Under the pieces are notes generated by a model that did not search any database, was not told the DNA's origin, and saw only the letters and a list, made by a program, of their open reading frames with translations. From Strix aluco (taxonomy: Eukaryota; Chordata; Aves; Strigiformes; Strigidae), in the NCBI RefSeq assembly GCF_031877795.1, contig NC_133933.1, forward strand, positions 93,641,552 to 93,705,551: a stretch of 64,000 bases of DNA, read 5' to 3'. The translations under genes were made by a program, and so were the position numbers. Numbering within the stretch: the stretch's first letter is position 1; each line of letters begins with the position of its first letter. Of the stretch, positions 39,296 to 53,193 are shown one piece after another.

Positions 39296-42200
39296 GACTG
39301 CATTTCAAGTTGGGTAAGTAACATTTGAAGATGTGGAGAAGGGAATGAAAGATAAAACTTGCAGTGCCTTAAGATAAGTTTTGAGTCAAGCTGGGAAGGA
39401 TTTAGACAATTAAAACTTCAGGTACTGGAGAGCGATGGTTGGAGTGATGTTTTATGAAGAGCTGTAATTTTAGTATTGGTGTGGGGGTTCTGTGTCCTTA
39501 GGGACCTTCATAATTTTATGTAGTGTCTTAGTGCCAGGTGTCATGTCACACAACCTGTCTTCCACTGCCCTGCTTAGCAACTGGGCTTTGTAAATCAAAT
39601 GGAGAGGTCAGCTATTTAACATGAGTTAAGTAGTCCTGTGAGGATGGGACACAGTGATGCCTGTCCTTATATGTTTTCTGCAGGAGATATTAGTTTCAGA
39701 AATATATAGAAAGATGATAGGTGACAAGGTGTGGGGTGAGGTTTTTTTTGTTTGGTTTAGGTTTCTGTAGTGAGTACTACTTAGAGGGAATTTGCTCTGA
39801 GGAATAAGAAGCATGATTTGGGTATGAGTGCATGTGTGTGAGGAAGGGAGGAGAGAACAGAATGAGCGTCTTCTGTGAACAAAAGCTGAGCTGCTGTTTA
39901 CCTTAGTGTGGTTTTCTGTACTTGCTTTCAAATACAGGCTTTAATATGCATGCTGATTAGTGGCTGTCCTTTGGCATGGGCTCTGGGTGCTACACAGGTT
40001 TGTCATGTAAAGAAGTACGGAAGTATGATTAGGTTCCTATCATACACTCATTAGTGAAATTTACCATTTTCTTGAATTCCAGGTCTAATACTAGTGAATT
40101 TCCATCAACTGCTGAAGTAGTGCCAGATGGCATTAAATGCATTTCCCAAGTACCTGTGGGGAGAAAAGAAATGTAAATCTAGGATACTCCAATGGTTTGG
40201 GACAAGCTGTTGCAGTTGGCATGTTACAGCTCTGACCCTTTTGAACTTACCAAACTGTTGTCAAAGTTGTCTTAAAGTTGCCACAATGATATGGATTCAT
40301 CTCCCTCAGCTAGCCATGTGTTAAATAAATTACAATTAGCTAGAGCAAATGCGGAAGCATTCCCATGAAGAAGTGGGGATTAGCAACTTGGTTTTGCTGC
40401 AGTGAGAAGGGCCATTGCAGCATGGGTGAATGAGATATTTGGGCTACATTAAGGATGTACAAGCTGTGGTAATTGAACTGGGAGGGCAAGCCTAGTGCAC
40501 AGCATAGAAGTTTCATTCTCAGAATTGTTCTGAAAGATGTGTTAAGGCTTCACTGGAGATTTAATTGTGTGGGGCAAGTAAAAGGCAGCTTCCAGCCTCA
40601 AATGAGGGTGACTGATGCTGTCAATGGGGAGAAGCTTTCGGAGAAGGGAAATAACTTGACTTTCAAATGTTAAAATACATGATAGATGAGGGAAAAATAG
40701 GTAGATCTGAACTCAGCTCCTTTTGTAAAGGATCTCACTCAGAAACAGACCATCGAGCTTTCATTTAGGGAAGTGAATTGGAAACCAGTGGGTTGTTGTG
40801 TCTGCAGTTGGTTGTAACATGTTCCTGTTTCTGAAAATGATGAAAATGGCTGGGATTTTCCTTGACTTATTTTCTTGAGTGAATTGTTTTGCAGCAGGAG
40901 GAAGTTCTGGAGAGTGTAGTCTAAAAAGACCATGTGGTGCCTCCTTACTTCTACAAAATAGTTCTCATGAGGTAGAAGGCCCTTCTGGAGGCCTGATCAG
41001 GAGCTGGGAGGTTTTCATGAAATCTGGAAATAAAACAGATGAAGATCAGGACTTGATTTTCTGTGGCTGTGGAGATGACTTGTGTATCTGTAGTAACAAC
41101 TTTCCATCCCAAGTCTAATTTTGCGTATTTGTACGTGGCTGACAAACAAAGGCTCTGTAAGGAAACTTATAGTTTAATTCATGCTGGTAACCGAACTGCA
41201 GGGCTGGTGTCAGTATTTTGCTTATACAGACACTTTGTTCCTGCAGTGTTTTGCCTTTCTCCTGCAAACTGTGGGGATGACCTAACAAGTTTGAATCACT
41301 GTGGTCTCTAGTGTTGAAACAGAAGTGGCTGTTGACCAAAAACAATGGGTTAAACTTTTTTTCCTAGGCTCAGTAAAGATAAAGTTGCTAGATCCCACAG
41401 GTTAGTCTAAGAAACCTCTATCTCATTCCTGAGGAGTATATCTGTCTCAGTGTTTTTGGAGAGGTGGGGGTCAGTGGTGCTATCTTGAGTCACTAGACCT
41501 CAGTGACTGCTAAGGCTAACTTGGATGGATATTTCAGAAGTTGTTTGCTGTTGAAGTGATTTGGGGAGTGTTCCAAGTCTGTTGGCACTTGGGGCGCTTT
41601 CCTAGCGGGAGTAGTGCAGACATATGAGTGCTGCATTGCTCTGCAGTCCAGGTGACACTTTGTCTTTATGGCCGTGGAAGTACCTTCAAGAAGATTGCCA
41701 AGAACAGAGTCCCTGTACAAACGGGGCTTAATCCTTCGCACTTTACAAATGAAACTACTTTTGTATGTCTCGCTATATCTTATAATTTGTCACAGTTTCC
41801 ATGCACGAGAGAACTGACTTTGTTTAAAAGTTAGCATTGAAGATCAGCTGTGTCTTGGTTTTGGTTGTCACAGCTGGGGTGTATTCTAAATTATGAACTC
41901 CTTGTCACCCCAATGTATCTCTTTCACACCTGAAAAAAAGAATCCAAGCAAGCAACTCTTTTATTTAATTCATTAATGGATATTGGATTAGCACACCCAT
42001 TTTTTTGGTGTGTGTATAAGGACTTGTCATCAGTCGCTATGTTCAATAGTGCTCTGTTTCTGTGGGCTTCTCCCATGTCCTTTCCCAAAACAGTATTGAA
42101 GACTCACTTCATTTGGAGGTATGTAGATCTCTGAACAGGAGTAGAAATGTCTGTCATGGGTAAAGGGAGCTAATAAGAAGGCTTTTTAGATTAGTTGGTG

Positions 42201-43346
42201 TTGAGTATTTCAATGACATTAACCTTCAATTCCCCCTCTGGCCTCATACTGGTTTTAAGGCATTTGTAGTAACAAGAAAAGGCTGCCCCTTTAATTAAGC
42301 TAAGACTTGGCTAACAATTTTTCAAAGTATGTTTGAAGCTGGATAGAAGTTTGAATTCATGTTAAGATACAAAGGTTGAAATATGGGTAGGATCACTTGA
42401 TCTTGTGCATCTGTTCTGTGTTTTAAGTCTTCTTATGGTGCAATAAGGAAAGGAAAGGGAGGATGAGGAAACAGAAGAGTGGGTGGACAGTGTAATATTA
42501 AACTTTCTTTCATCCGAACAGTGTAACTTGATAAAGCTAGATTGACTAGTCCTCCCTCCCCTTGGCTTTTCCTCAGCTGAAGGCATGTATTCCTAGACTG
42601 TTTTCAATAGTCATCAAGATCCTTATGTTAAGCATGCTTTGTCCCAGAATTTGTCAACCATGAACTTGACAAGTCAAGTCTTTCTGCTGTACTAACTTCC
42701 ATTAGTAGACCTTGATAATGGAGTAGCTGTGTCTTTCTTTGAACCTCCTTGCTTATGAGATGGTCATTATGACTGTGACCCATCCATAGTTTTAATCACT
42801 TCTATTTAGTAGTTGAATATGTTTCATAATAGTCTTATAGTGTCACTCCCTTAGATCCTGGGTAACAGCAATTGAACATCTTTTAAACACCAACAAAAAA
42901 AATCTGCAATTTGATTTCCTGTGGTTTGATTTGGTTTGTGCCTCTGATTTCCCAGCCTGGCTCTTAAACTTTCTATCTTCTGTGTGTGCCTTACTTGAGC
43001 CTGTTCCACTAGTGGGGAATTCTATCAAGTGTCCAAGAAAGTGCTCTGTTGCTGTGGTCAGTCCATGCTTCTCTGTCTCTGCCCTGTGAAGGATCCTCTG
43101 GAGCGCTTAAAAGTAGATGACAGTCAGGATAACTGTGAAGGGCATAGCGCATTTGGATGCTATTTGTCTTCCCTGCTTCTTGCTGGATGGAGAAAGTGGT
43201 AGCCAAAGAGGTAGCTGCTCTCTTGGTCTCCACTTCTGAAGAAGTGGTAATACAGCAGAGGCTCACCTGCTTCTATTATTTTTCTGCCTATGTTCAAGAT
43301 CCTCGAGACTACTTCACTCTTCCTACCCTACTTACCTTTTCCCCCC

Positions 43347-43724
43347 GGTACTGGGTGTGCATGGCAAGGTGTTGGCTGCAAGGGTGGCCTCTGTGAGAAG
43401 AGACCAGGGCATGCTCTGTGCCAGACACAGCCAGCTCCTCAATGGACCCACCGCAGGACACAGCTGAGCCCATCCGCCAAGCTTGTGGCACCTCCAGGCA
43501 AACGTACTTAAGAAAAGGCAGAAAACGTTGGACAGGCGGAGGAGGAGGAGGGGAAAAAGTGTGAAATAGCAGAGGGAACACCAAGGTCAGAGGTGGAGCA
43601 GAAGGTACTCCCTGGTGCTGGAGCAGATATCCCCTGCAGCCTGTGGAAGAGACCCCTATTTTCAGAGGTCACAGCTGCAGCATCACCCCCTGCTACGAAA
43701 ACCTTGCCACGTGCACCCAATATA
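43347..43724 (+). mobile_element. Rearranged LTR relic related to the intron 4 LTR
   Basis: From 43349 this follows the first third of the 59574-60657 LTR (read in that LTR's own direction): TACTGGGTGTGCATGGCAAGG, CTCTGTGAGAAG, CAATGGACCCACC, CTTAAGAAAAGG (TATA-like region), ACACCAAGGTCAG, GGTGCTGGAGCAGA and CCCCTGCAGCCTGTGG. It is heavily diverged, hence older than the intron 4 copy, and the downstream part of the LTR is missing. Instead, the far end (about 43687-43724) is the reverse complement of the LTR start, so the unit has imperfect terminal inverted repeats of about 37 bases. It carries no retroviral gene. It lies sense to SNAP91 inside intron 1. Confidence 0.8.
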
Positions 43725-46700
43725 TCCCCAAAGAAAAGAAGGGGAGAGACCTTCCTCAGTCAGCGGTGGACATAGGGTACTGCTGAAGGAGCTGGTTCTA
43801 GTGTTTCTGGGGGTGGGGAAAAATTGGGGGTGGGGTTATGGCATTGTATCACTTCCCTTAGTCTTACTATAGCCTAAAGATGAGTCAGTGGTACCAAACA
43901 AAATCATTAAGTTAACATGCCCTGTTCCTTTTTTGGAGCTTCTTTTCAAGGCACAGATCAGGATGTGGGTAAGGGTGGAAAAGCACTAGTTCAGCTTAGG
44001 ACAAGTCTCACTGATGAGTGTCTGATGAAACTTGACTCTCCAGACTTCAACACATGGCATACAGATTAAGAACAATAATCTGCCTGGCTTGGAGAGAGGG
44101 GTTTCTAATACCATGAGAACTAAAAAGCAAGGAATAAAGCAAGCCAGGAAATCGAGGTCTGAATCTCAGTGTGGGACACCTAGTGTGCTGAAAGAATGGG
44201 TCATCTAGCACCGGGCTGAACTCTGAAATCAAACTAAATGATACAATGTAAGAAGCTTTCCTAGCAGCTTTGCAGGCAGTGATCTGTAGCACGGGGTTTG
44301 CAGCAGTACTTTTGTTCCCCTGAGTCAGCAGTACCAGCAAGATTGCAGTGCGAAGCTTCATTGGTACGTTGATCTTAGAGTATCCCACCCTATCAGACTT
44401 GGCATGGTTGCTTGATTTTTCGTACTGGCCAAAATTTGCTTGAATGAGAGCTTGATGGCTTAAATAAAACCTGAATAAACCAGATGTTGGCAATTGCTAG
44501 CCGGCAATCAGAATACTTGGCAGAGGCTAGCTTGTCAATTTGCAGAGTATGAAAAAGTCTGCTTTTTCTGTAGTCTTGCAAACCACATGCTAGACCCTTA
44601 TAAAACTCTTTTTTTAATACTTTTGATCTTGCTATTTTGATCATGTTTACTTCTGCAGAGCTGCTTGAAAACATTGAAAATCAATACAAAACAAGTTTTG
44701 CAAGAGTGGGCTCAAGAGTTATATTCGACAGTCGTAGCTGGTAACCAGTAAGCTGCTTGTGCTCATAAACTCTTTAGGTTGTGAAACATTTGCTGAAGCA
44801 GTTGAGAGTTGTAGTCCACTAGAAGGGGGAATATACCAGCAATCTGGACTAGTGCCACAAATGGTATTGGACATCAGCCTTGAAATGTCACCATGAAGTA
44901 GGTGGAGTACTAGAACAGTGTTTTCTAGGCTGCTGGCAAGTGGTGCATCCGCTGGGCGTCTGAGGCTTGCAGCTTAGTCATAGGCATAGTATAGGAAATG
45001 GCAGTGCTCTGTATTACCACTGACTTCCGGACAAACCAAGTCTAAATACCCCTCTGTTCCTCCTCCCAGCCCAGGATAATGCAATCTCATGCTTTGTTTT
45101 AGATTATATCTGTATCTTAACTTACTTTAATGAAAGGGATTGCATGCTGAAAAGTCCTGGTATGCTAATGTTGTGTATTTATGTAATCTGTACTCTGACC
45201 ATTTGAGCTGAGGCAGTGTGTCAGTCAGTTGCCTTTCCTAGAGTCTGTTTTTTCTAGCTATTGATAAAACTCAAATGTGTTATGATATTTTTGTAGAGGA
45301 GATTTTGCAAGTACATAGGCATGAGCATGCTTGAAGCCCACCAAGAAAGCACACCCTGCCTCTCATATGTACTGAGAACTGCAGGTTGCTGACAGGACGT
45401 GTCTACAGCTTGGGTCTGACTCATGGCAATCACCTCTTTTCTTGGTTGTGAGCCAATATGCAAAAGTACCACAGGTAGAAAGCAAGTTGGCAGGAACTCC
45501 TGTGTTGTAGTTGGGCCACAGAGCTCTAACAAAACAGTTGAGCTGTGTGCTTTGCCAGGGTGGCTTTACTTTCTCAAAGAAGGAATGAAAAAGAAAGCAA
45601 TGTTCTTTGCTAGTTGTTTCTAGGTATTTAGGAGACCAGGTTATGGCTGAGATGTGAAACACTGGTAAGGGTAAATTGAAGAGTTTGGTGTTCAATTGCA
45701 CTAAGATAGTTCTACCATATATTTAAAGGACCAAACCCCATGTCTTTTCAAGAAAGCGTGTTAAGCTTTGCTGTTCTAAAGAGGTGGGACAAGACTGTGG
45801 CTTGGCTACTGACAGTATCGTTGATCACTTCAAACTGACTCTTGGCTTGGCATGAGCGCAGATGACACAATGGCAGCGGGTGCTTCCATAGCAGATGGTC
45901 AGCGGTTAGCCTGCAGAGCCTGGCAGGTTCCTAGTGCCTCTGGCATAGTTCTGTTATATCTCTTAAGTCTCTCTGATAGTTTACAGAATGTTCTAAAATG
46001 GTCCTCCATGGAAGTGAGAGGAAGACATGACTGCTCAAAGCATGTATAAAACATGCTGACTTGTTACCCACATTCTTAATAGATATGCAAGTTGACAAGT
46101 TTAGAGGAAGGTCCCCAAAATAAGGCAGTGGTTGGTTATCTTGCCACAGTGCAGGACTGCACTAGCTAGAGCATACATCTTTACATATAATTGAAGAGCC
46201 CACACAGACATGCTTAAGTGGGAGTTCAAACTGTTTTTAAAAGGCTTCTTCCTTTCACTTCTTGTTTCAGAGAGTGCAGGACTTGTATGAAAGGGGGAAG
46301 CCAGCTGGCCTGTTTCCTGGCTCGGAAGGCTGCTGTTTCTTATTACGTAGAGGTCGAATATAGACGAAAGCTTTAACGTACCATTGTATCAGTTCTTTAG
46401 CAACCCTGGAGTTTTAAAACCTAACCTTTTCAAATGGAGACTTGGGTTTGGATCTTGCTGCCTGACTCTGGCATCCAAAGTACAGTTATTGTGCCTGTAG
46501 CTCTTAATCTAAGTTTTATAGCTTCATCTAAACCTATTTATAGGGGAACGTACATTCTGCTATGGGGCAGCAAGCCAGAGGAAGTTAGCATATCTAGTGC
46601 GACAGTGTTTTGAAAATATGTACATTTTATCATGAGTGGTTTGTTACTGGCATCTGAAACAACGCTATTTTCGTGTGTTAGCCTTGCCTGTGACTTTCTG

Positions 46701-49700
46701 ATCCCATCTTTCATTCTAAGCCATGTAGAGTCTTTCTAGTTTTGCTAAGCTAGAAAGTATACTTCAAATTGCTCTGTTACTTGTGTATGGCAAGAGTATT
46801 AACAGGCAAAGTTTGCTATGTTTGGAATAGGTGAGTTTAAAGAACTTCCCCTTGTTTATCAGGAAGCTGGAAGTTGCTTAGGCAGTATTATGAGAAGTTA
46901 CCTTTCAAAACTCACCTCCGTATCGTGCTTTGGAGTTTAATTGACACTTCCGGGTATTCCAGTCTAGAGATCTGCACAAAGCCTTGCTGCCTAGATGCGA
47001 GCCTGCATGACAGATTCCAACTTCCCCACTTGTCAATATCTTGGAGACTTCCACTGCCAGTTGCAAACACATCTTCCAGAGGCATTGGTGACTTTGAACC
47101 ATTAGATAGCAACTTAGCACTGTCAGGTTTTTTTAAATGTTAGTATTCCTAACTACATCTTCCATCTATCAGGTGGATGTTCCATTGAATTTAACAGATT
47201 TTTTTTGCAACATCAGTAAATCTGCAGTATATGAAAGGCTGCAAGCTTGTGTTGAAGAGTCTACTGGTATTTGATGTTAGTTTTTTCAAAATTTCTGAGA
47301 CTTAAACTCACCTGTCTGTGTGGTAGAAGCAAAGGATTCTTGTTTAATTGGTTTAGTACAGGGGAATGAACATAAAGGAATTGCATGTTTGATTTAATTT
47401 TTTTTTTTTTTTGTAGCAAGGAGAGAGTAAAGCTGTCTAATTGTGAAGGACATCAGTCAGTTTGTAAAAAACTGTTTTAAGGCACAGCATTCACATAAGA
47501 GGCGCAGCTGTCTGGTTTTAGGAACTCTTATGGTCTTTATGTTGCCTTACAAATACATAGATACAAGACAAAATGAATTGAAATGATTGCACCTGTATTA
47601 TAAAGTACTTGCTGTTTAGTTGCAACTGCTTCAGTATGCCTCCAGGAGGTTGTACTCTTGCACCGACTGTATGGACAGGTTTGCATTGCACTTGGTTTCT
47701 TTTTCGAACAGATATGTCCATGTTTTTGACAGGACTGTCTGTATAGTTGTGGGCATTTCATTCCGAGTTAAGAATTTCAACCCATGCTAAGCTTCTGGTG
47801 GCTTGTCAGCTCGACAGAGTGCATGGGCTCTCCAGCCTTGTTTGGTTATTTTTCAGGCTGACCCTGCTGAATGTTGTGTCGTCAGGTGGCATCCACTGAC
47901 AAAACAGCTGGACTCTCAGAAGATTCCCACTGAGAGAGTAGGAAAAACATGGACCATGATCTGGATATTGAAAGTTAGATGTGTCAGCTGCTGAGCCTGC
48001 CTACTCAACTGATCTGTTTCTAGCATACAGGCTGTAGCTAATTAACATGTCACTGAAGTTGCTTGCACGTTGTCTCATCCCCACCCTTTTTTTTTTTTAT
48101 GTATTCCCAATGTGTAACAGCTAAGTAGTGAAGCTGAAACATCAGACTGCTTCCAATATATTTTCAGTCTCATTTAGATTTGTAGTGGATTACGAATTGT
48201 TGTTCTGGGCAGAGTTGATAGGCTAGTGACAGTTTCACTTGTACAAGTTTATTAAAAACAAATGGTTTTCTGAAGAAAATAGATCATTTGAGGGTGGAAA
48301 GCACTAACCAGTGTTATTTCTTCTCAGAATAAAAACAGCAGCATGACAACTCAAATAGCTCATGTACCATGCCTCAGTTGATTACCACTTTCTGCCACAT
48401 GTGGTTGGAGTGTAAGATCAGCCCAACATGTAGAGGCTGATTAGAAAACGCTCTGGTGCAGAGATTACAGTAAATGACCCCATTTTGCTGTGGCAAACAT
48501 GAAATCCTTACTTTTCTAGTGTAGCTGTGCTGTTCTGGATGAAAGTCTCGGTTGATCCCGTTACTGATACTCCAGTAAACAGCCATATGATAAGAGTTAT
48601 GAATTGATATAACCAACAGGTAATGTTAGGGGCTGTTCACCCTCATGGAAAGATAATCACAGGTCACAGCTGGAATTCTGGTATCCACTTACACTAGTCA
48701 ATTAACTAGATCTTATTGACTTTTATCCTTCTAAGCAATAATCTTGCAACAATATACCCCCTTTAAACTTGTTCTGTTGTTGCAGCAAGACCTAGGATGC
48801 AATGGGACTGTTGCTTTAATGCTTGCATGGATGGAGAGAACAATTCTACCTCTTAGGGGAAATTGAATAAGCACTTTGAAGGCTTGGCAGAAGATTGGCT
48901 GGTGGCCACAGTTTCATATTTCTTCTCTAAATTAATGCGTAGTTTGGTTAAGGCTTCCAGGCTTGAGCTACTGAAGGAAATGGCTCATAGAATGAGGTCT
49001 GAGATTTGCCATGTAGCATAGAAGCTCCTTTTTATGCAAAGTTAGTGATCAGATGCTTAACACAAATGCTACTTGTAGTGTTAGTAGGGTTTTTCCCATG
49101 TCCCTTCTTGTCCTAGAGTTTGGGATCTAGGATGCCATATTACAGTAGGATGGGGAATGGCATTTCTCCAAGACAACTGCTTTTAGATTTTAACCTCATA
49201 ACCATCAGTTATTGCTTCTCTTTCCCCTGCTTTGCTGAACATATATTCTTGCCCAAGACAAATTCTTTGGTATTCAAAGTGAGTAAATTCTGTACAAGTG
49301 AGGTTCAAGACTGAGCTTCTTAATGCTTTGGACAGGGGAAAGATTCTGTGGTTCATAACTAAGGCTTTTCCTACAGTGGAGCTGCTTGAAAAAGCTGCAG
49401 TGGCTGTGGTTGGGAAGAAATCAGGCAGGATTCTTTGGCTATGGGGCCTTTTCCCCTTTGCTTAGTGTTCTGACTTCATGCATGTGAGGCTAAAAAGCCG
49501 CTTTCCTTAGTACAGTTGTACTAGGGAGTTTGTGTAGCCCATCTTCTGGGTGACAGCTCTGTTGTTCCAGATATGTAATTCCTGAGTTAAATTGAAGCTT
49601 TTATTCTTCTGAATAGTTGAATCATGTGTGTCAGTAAGGTCTCAGATTTTGTCCATAAAATATATTCATCACAAATTAATTAACAGTCTTAAAGACCATA

Positions 49701-52028
49701 CTTAAAACCCCAATGCTTAAACTTGAGCTTCTGCAGCTGGCCTGAATATCATCTTTCAATTCTACTACTCTCAAGGAGAGAACTCCAATGTAGACACTAA
49801 AGGTAATGCACGTTATTTTCCCCCAGAGGCAGTGGAGCTATAAGTTCTGGGAACTGTTCTTTTAAGTAAAAAGTTGTCATAGTTTTTGCGTAGCAACTCC
49901 TTCAAGTTCCATGAATTTCTTTTGACACAGTATAATCACACCTTTTCCCCATTATTAGTACTTATGGAGACAGCTGCCTTGGTCTCAACCTTTCAGATCC
50001 AGTAGAAGGCCACTTGACAGTTGGCTTTTATTTTCTCCTTTCCAAGAGAGCTGCACCTGAACCTCTCAGGAGGAAAACCATATGTATAAATCTTTAAGGA
50101 CCAAAAGGGTTACAAATCCAACATAACTGGTTTAATACTGCTAAAGAGCTGGAGTGGTTTTTGCAGATGACTTAAAGCCAGATGTCTTGCCTTGATATGG
50201 TGGGGAAGGAGGGGTACAAACTGTATGAAACTCCATTGGAATAAAATCCAGCAATGTACATGGGCAGTAGATTTTTCAGCTTTGTTTTCAAAACAGGTAT
50301 TTGGTGATTTAGGAAGTGGTGCGCTGTATATTTAAAAAGGAGTAGTGTGATAATAAGATTCTGAGGCTAGTTAAACTCTGAGAAATTGGAGGGATCTCCA
50401 AGAGAAATTTGCTGGTACTCAGTCATCTGCCCTGTCTCTCCGCAGACTCTTCCTGTGATTGATAGGGAAGAAAAAGCTCTCTCTCCTGCAAAACACTTAA
50501 TACAATGTGTAGTATGAGTATTCCTATGAGTGGGCAGAGAGGAAAAAATTGTATATAAAAGGTTGTCTTGCTGTGGGATGTGGTTGTGTGATTCAAAGAC
50601 TGACTGCCATGACCTCTCAAACTTAAGGATCTGCAGCTAATATTTGTCCTCACAAGAGTCTGAGATATGTGTGGAAAGAAGGAGGTCTGTCAATTAAGTC
50701 TGGAGAGAGGGGGTATCAGTCCCCTAGTTATTTGTAGTCAGAAGGGCTATAGCTGCATTACTGGGAAAGTCTTTATAGTACCTGTAGAGCATGTACTCTG
50801 TGGAAGATTGTGTTTGGCATAGGCATGAAAGTACATAGGCAATATCTGGAAGATGCTGGACTTTGATAAAGGGTAGGCTTGCTGGAGTCAAGATGAGGTG
50901 TAGTAACTCCTGAGGTAGACTTTTGGGGAGGAAGGAGGAGACAGCATGAACTGCTGTTCTGCCTGGGGAGATTATTACAAGGCACATTTGATGCAGTTTA
51001 TGGAGATGAGGCAAGCTGAGGGTGATGGTAAACTTTAACTCCAGGGATAAATTCCCAACTCTTGCTTGTGGAATTGCTTGATAGTCAAAGCCAACAACAT
51101 TAAAATCATATAATGTTCTCATGAGCAATTATCATAAAGCAGAAACTGGTAACTTTGTTCTGCTTTCCAGTACTGTTTTGTGGTCAGTATTCTGTACACC
51201 TGGAAGTTTAGCTCTTGCATTAGTTAGCACAAAGATATAGTAGCTTCCTGATACAGTTCTGTGTCTTGCAAGGAAGGACTTGTACTGTTACTTGCCTTTT
51301 TAACTTTTTTGGTTGGGGCTTGTAAACTCTAACTTTAAGTCACTTTCTGTTCTTGACTAGCCCACATTTGGAACAGTCCTGCATTTCCTTTTCTATAGGT
51401 TCAAGGCATTATTTAAATATTTATAAGCAAGAAAAAGATCTTGTGAAGACTATTTTAGCATTCAATGTAATAATGAGGAAGGTCTGTAAGGAGGTTACTG
51501 TCAGAGAGATTTGGCAAAGTTTTTAGGAACTGAATGTATGACACAGCTCAGATGCTGAGGCACCTCACATGTTAATTCAGCCTGGAATGACAGCTGCTCT
51601 GAAATTGGCACCAATACCCCTCTGAACAGAGAGGTCTTGTGCTCTGCTGCTGGTTTTCTGCATACTGAAATGTAAATTGTGAATAATTAACTTTGAACTG
51701 GGGAATCCCAGGTCTGTTTATTAAAGAAGATTAAAACCATCCCAAAACAAGAAAAAACCCTGCCCAGATCCAGAATACAATCTGAAAGGGTGAAGGAGTA
51801 AGACAGATTCTTTAAAGTGTTGTATAATCTCTCTCACTTAAAAAAAAAATGAATCTCAAAACCAGGAAGTAGTTTTTAATGAGACTGAAGAAATCTGAAA
51901 TTCTGAAGACTTTGAACTTTCTTGCTGTTCTCTTTTTCTGCCTTATGAACTTAAACACCAAAACTTAGTCACTTCTTTTAGTGGTCTGTTTAAAAGATCA
52001 TGAAGAGCTAAAGTGTCTTGTCTTCCTT

Positions 52029-52062
52029 CAGTCTTCCTCACTGAACAGTCTTCCTCACTGAA
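52029..52062. repeat. Exact 17-bp tandem duplication
   Basis: CAGTCTTCCTCACTGAA occurs twice, head to tail and without mismatch, at 52029-52045 and 52046-52062 in intron 1. Perfect identity implies a recent slippage event, and copy number may vary in the population. Confidence 0.97.
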
Positions 52063-52925
52063 TCATGAACGTGTTAATCGTATTCTAGCTTTGCTTCTCT
52101 TCCCTAATTGCAGATGTCTTAAGACTGGGTCAAAAAGTTGGCTAGTCAAAGAGTTTGAAGACTGGTGTTTAGATTTAAGTTATGGTGTCAAAGAATTGGC
52201 AATGGTTTATTTCTTTTATGTGCATTGGTTTTGCATCTCAAAACTTAACTAGAAAAAGTGTATTGGAGTCCAAATCATAATTTAAGCAAGGATCTTTAGA
52301 CTGAGTAAGTGTTCAGAATAGCAGCTACCAAAATATGAAGAGAGTAAGTAGGAGAAATCACGTACTGTGATTTTGGCAGTTATAATTTAGTCCCCACAGT
52401 AAACAAACGGATTCAAATGAAGGATATATAGGTCTTCATTCTCTAACTACTTCATTTCTGTGAAAGTCATGATGAAGGCACTTGCTGCTACTGCTGTGCA
52501 ATTCCTGATTTTGTACTCTGATTGGAATTTGTATTCGAGCTCAATTTCTGGGTTTGGGGATTAGCTGTCAGTGCACTTGGCATGGATGCCTGCAGTAGCA
52601 GAAACTTCCATCAAGTAGGTACCTTTAATCCTTGTTTGTCCTACTTGTGTAGGACACATACACCCAATGGAATCAGCTTTGTAAGACTGCTTCGTATGGC
52701 TTCTGATAGGCTGTTCTTCATCTGGTAACTCTTAATATTATCTATTTTGTATTAACAAGTCCACCTGTGAGTTGCTTGGAAGGCTGAACTTCATTGTCTC
52801 TTTTGAAAACTAAGTTTGTGTCCCACCAGTAAATGTCTAAATCTGTATCTTTTGAAAATGTAGTTTCTAGATTTTTTTCTTGTATGCGTTTTCTTTTTCC
52901 TTGTAGACATTCTTCCCTACTACAC

Positions 52926-52933
52926 TGACGTCA
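52926..52933. promoter_or_regulatory. Consensus CRE (TGACGTCA)
   Basis: A full palindromic cAMP-response element lies in intron 1, about 15.8 kb after the donor and 2.9 kb before exon 2. CREB-family factors bind this sequence, which would suit a synaptic gene. Its CpG makes it less likely by chance in this CpG-poor stretch, but there is no direct evidence of use. Confidence 0.4.
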
Positions 52934-53165
52934 AATTAATTTTGCAAAGTCTTACTTTAGAATTTAGCTTAGCCACCAAACTCTGCTGTTCAGAGTTCGT
53001 TAAAGTTAGCTATGCTTGTGGGTTGCTCCAGATGCTGATGATTGCTGGTTGAACTGAGACTCTATGGTATTGGGGAAAGAAACCCAGGAATCTTGATTTC
53101 CCTAACTTTGTGGCGTGACTTAATGGGAAACAGGTCTTCAAGAATTAATCCCCCATCTCCTTTTG

Positions 53166-53193
53166 CCCCCCCCCCCCCCCCCCCCCCCCCCCC
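53166..53193 (+). repeat. Poly(C) run of 28
   Basis: Twenty-eight consecutive C follow TTTTG in intron 1. C homopolymers this long are rare in vertebrate genomes. On the opposite strand it is a G28 tract able to form G-quadruplexes, and the C strand can form an i-motif. The exact length is prone to sequencing and assembly error. Confidence 0.9.

Noticed and set aside
44047..44493. 148-codon minus-strand open frame in intron 1
   Set aside because: No recognisable domain; probable chance frame in intronic sequence.
47399..47417. Strong splice-acceptor look-alike (T run then GTAG) in intron 1
   Set aside because: Long T runs followed by AG are frequent by chance; no coding continuation in the AP180 frame or plausible exon follows.
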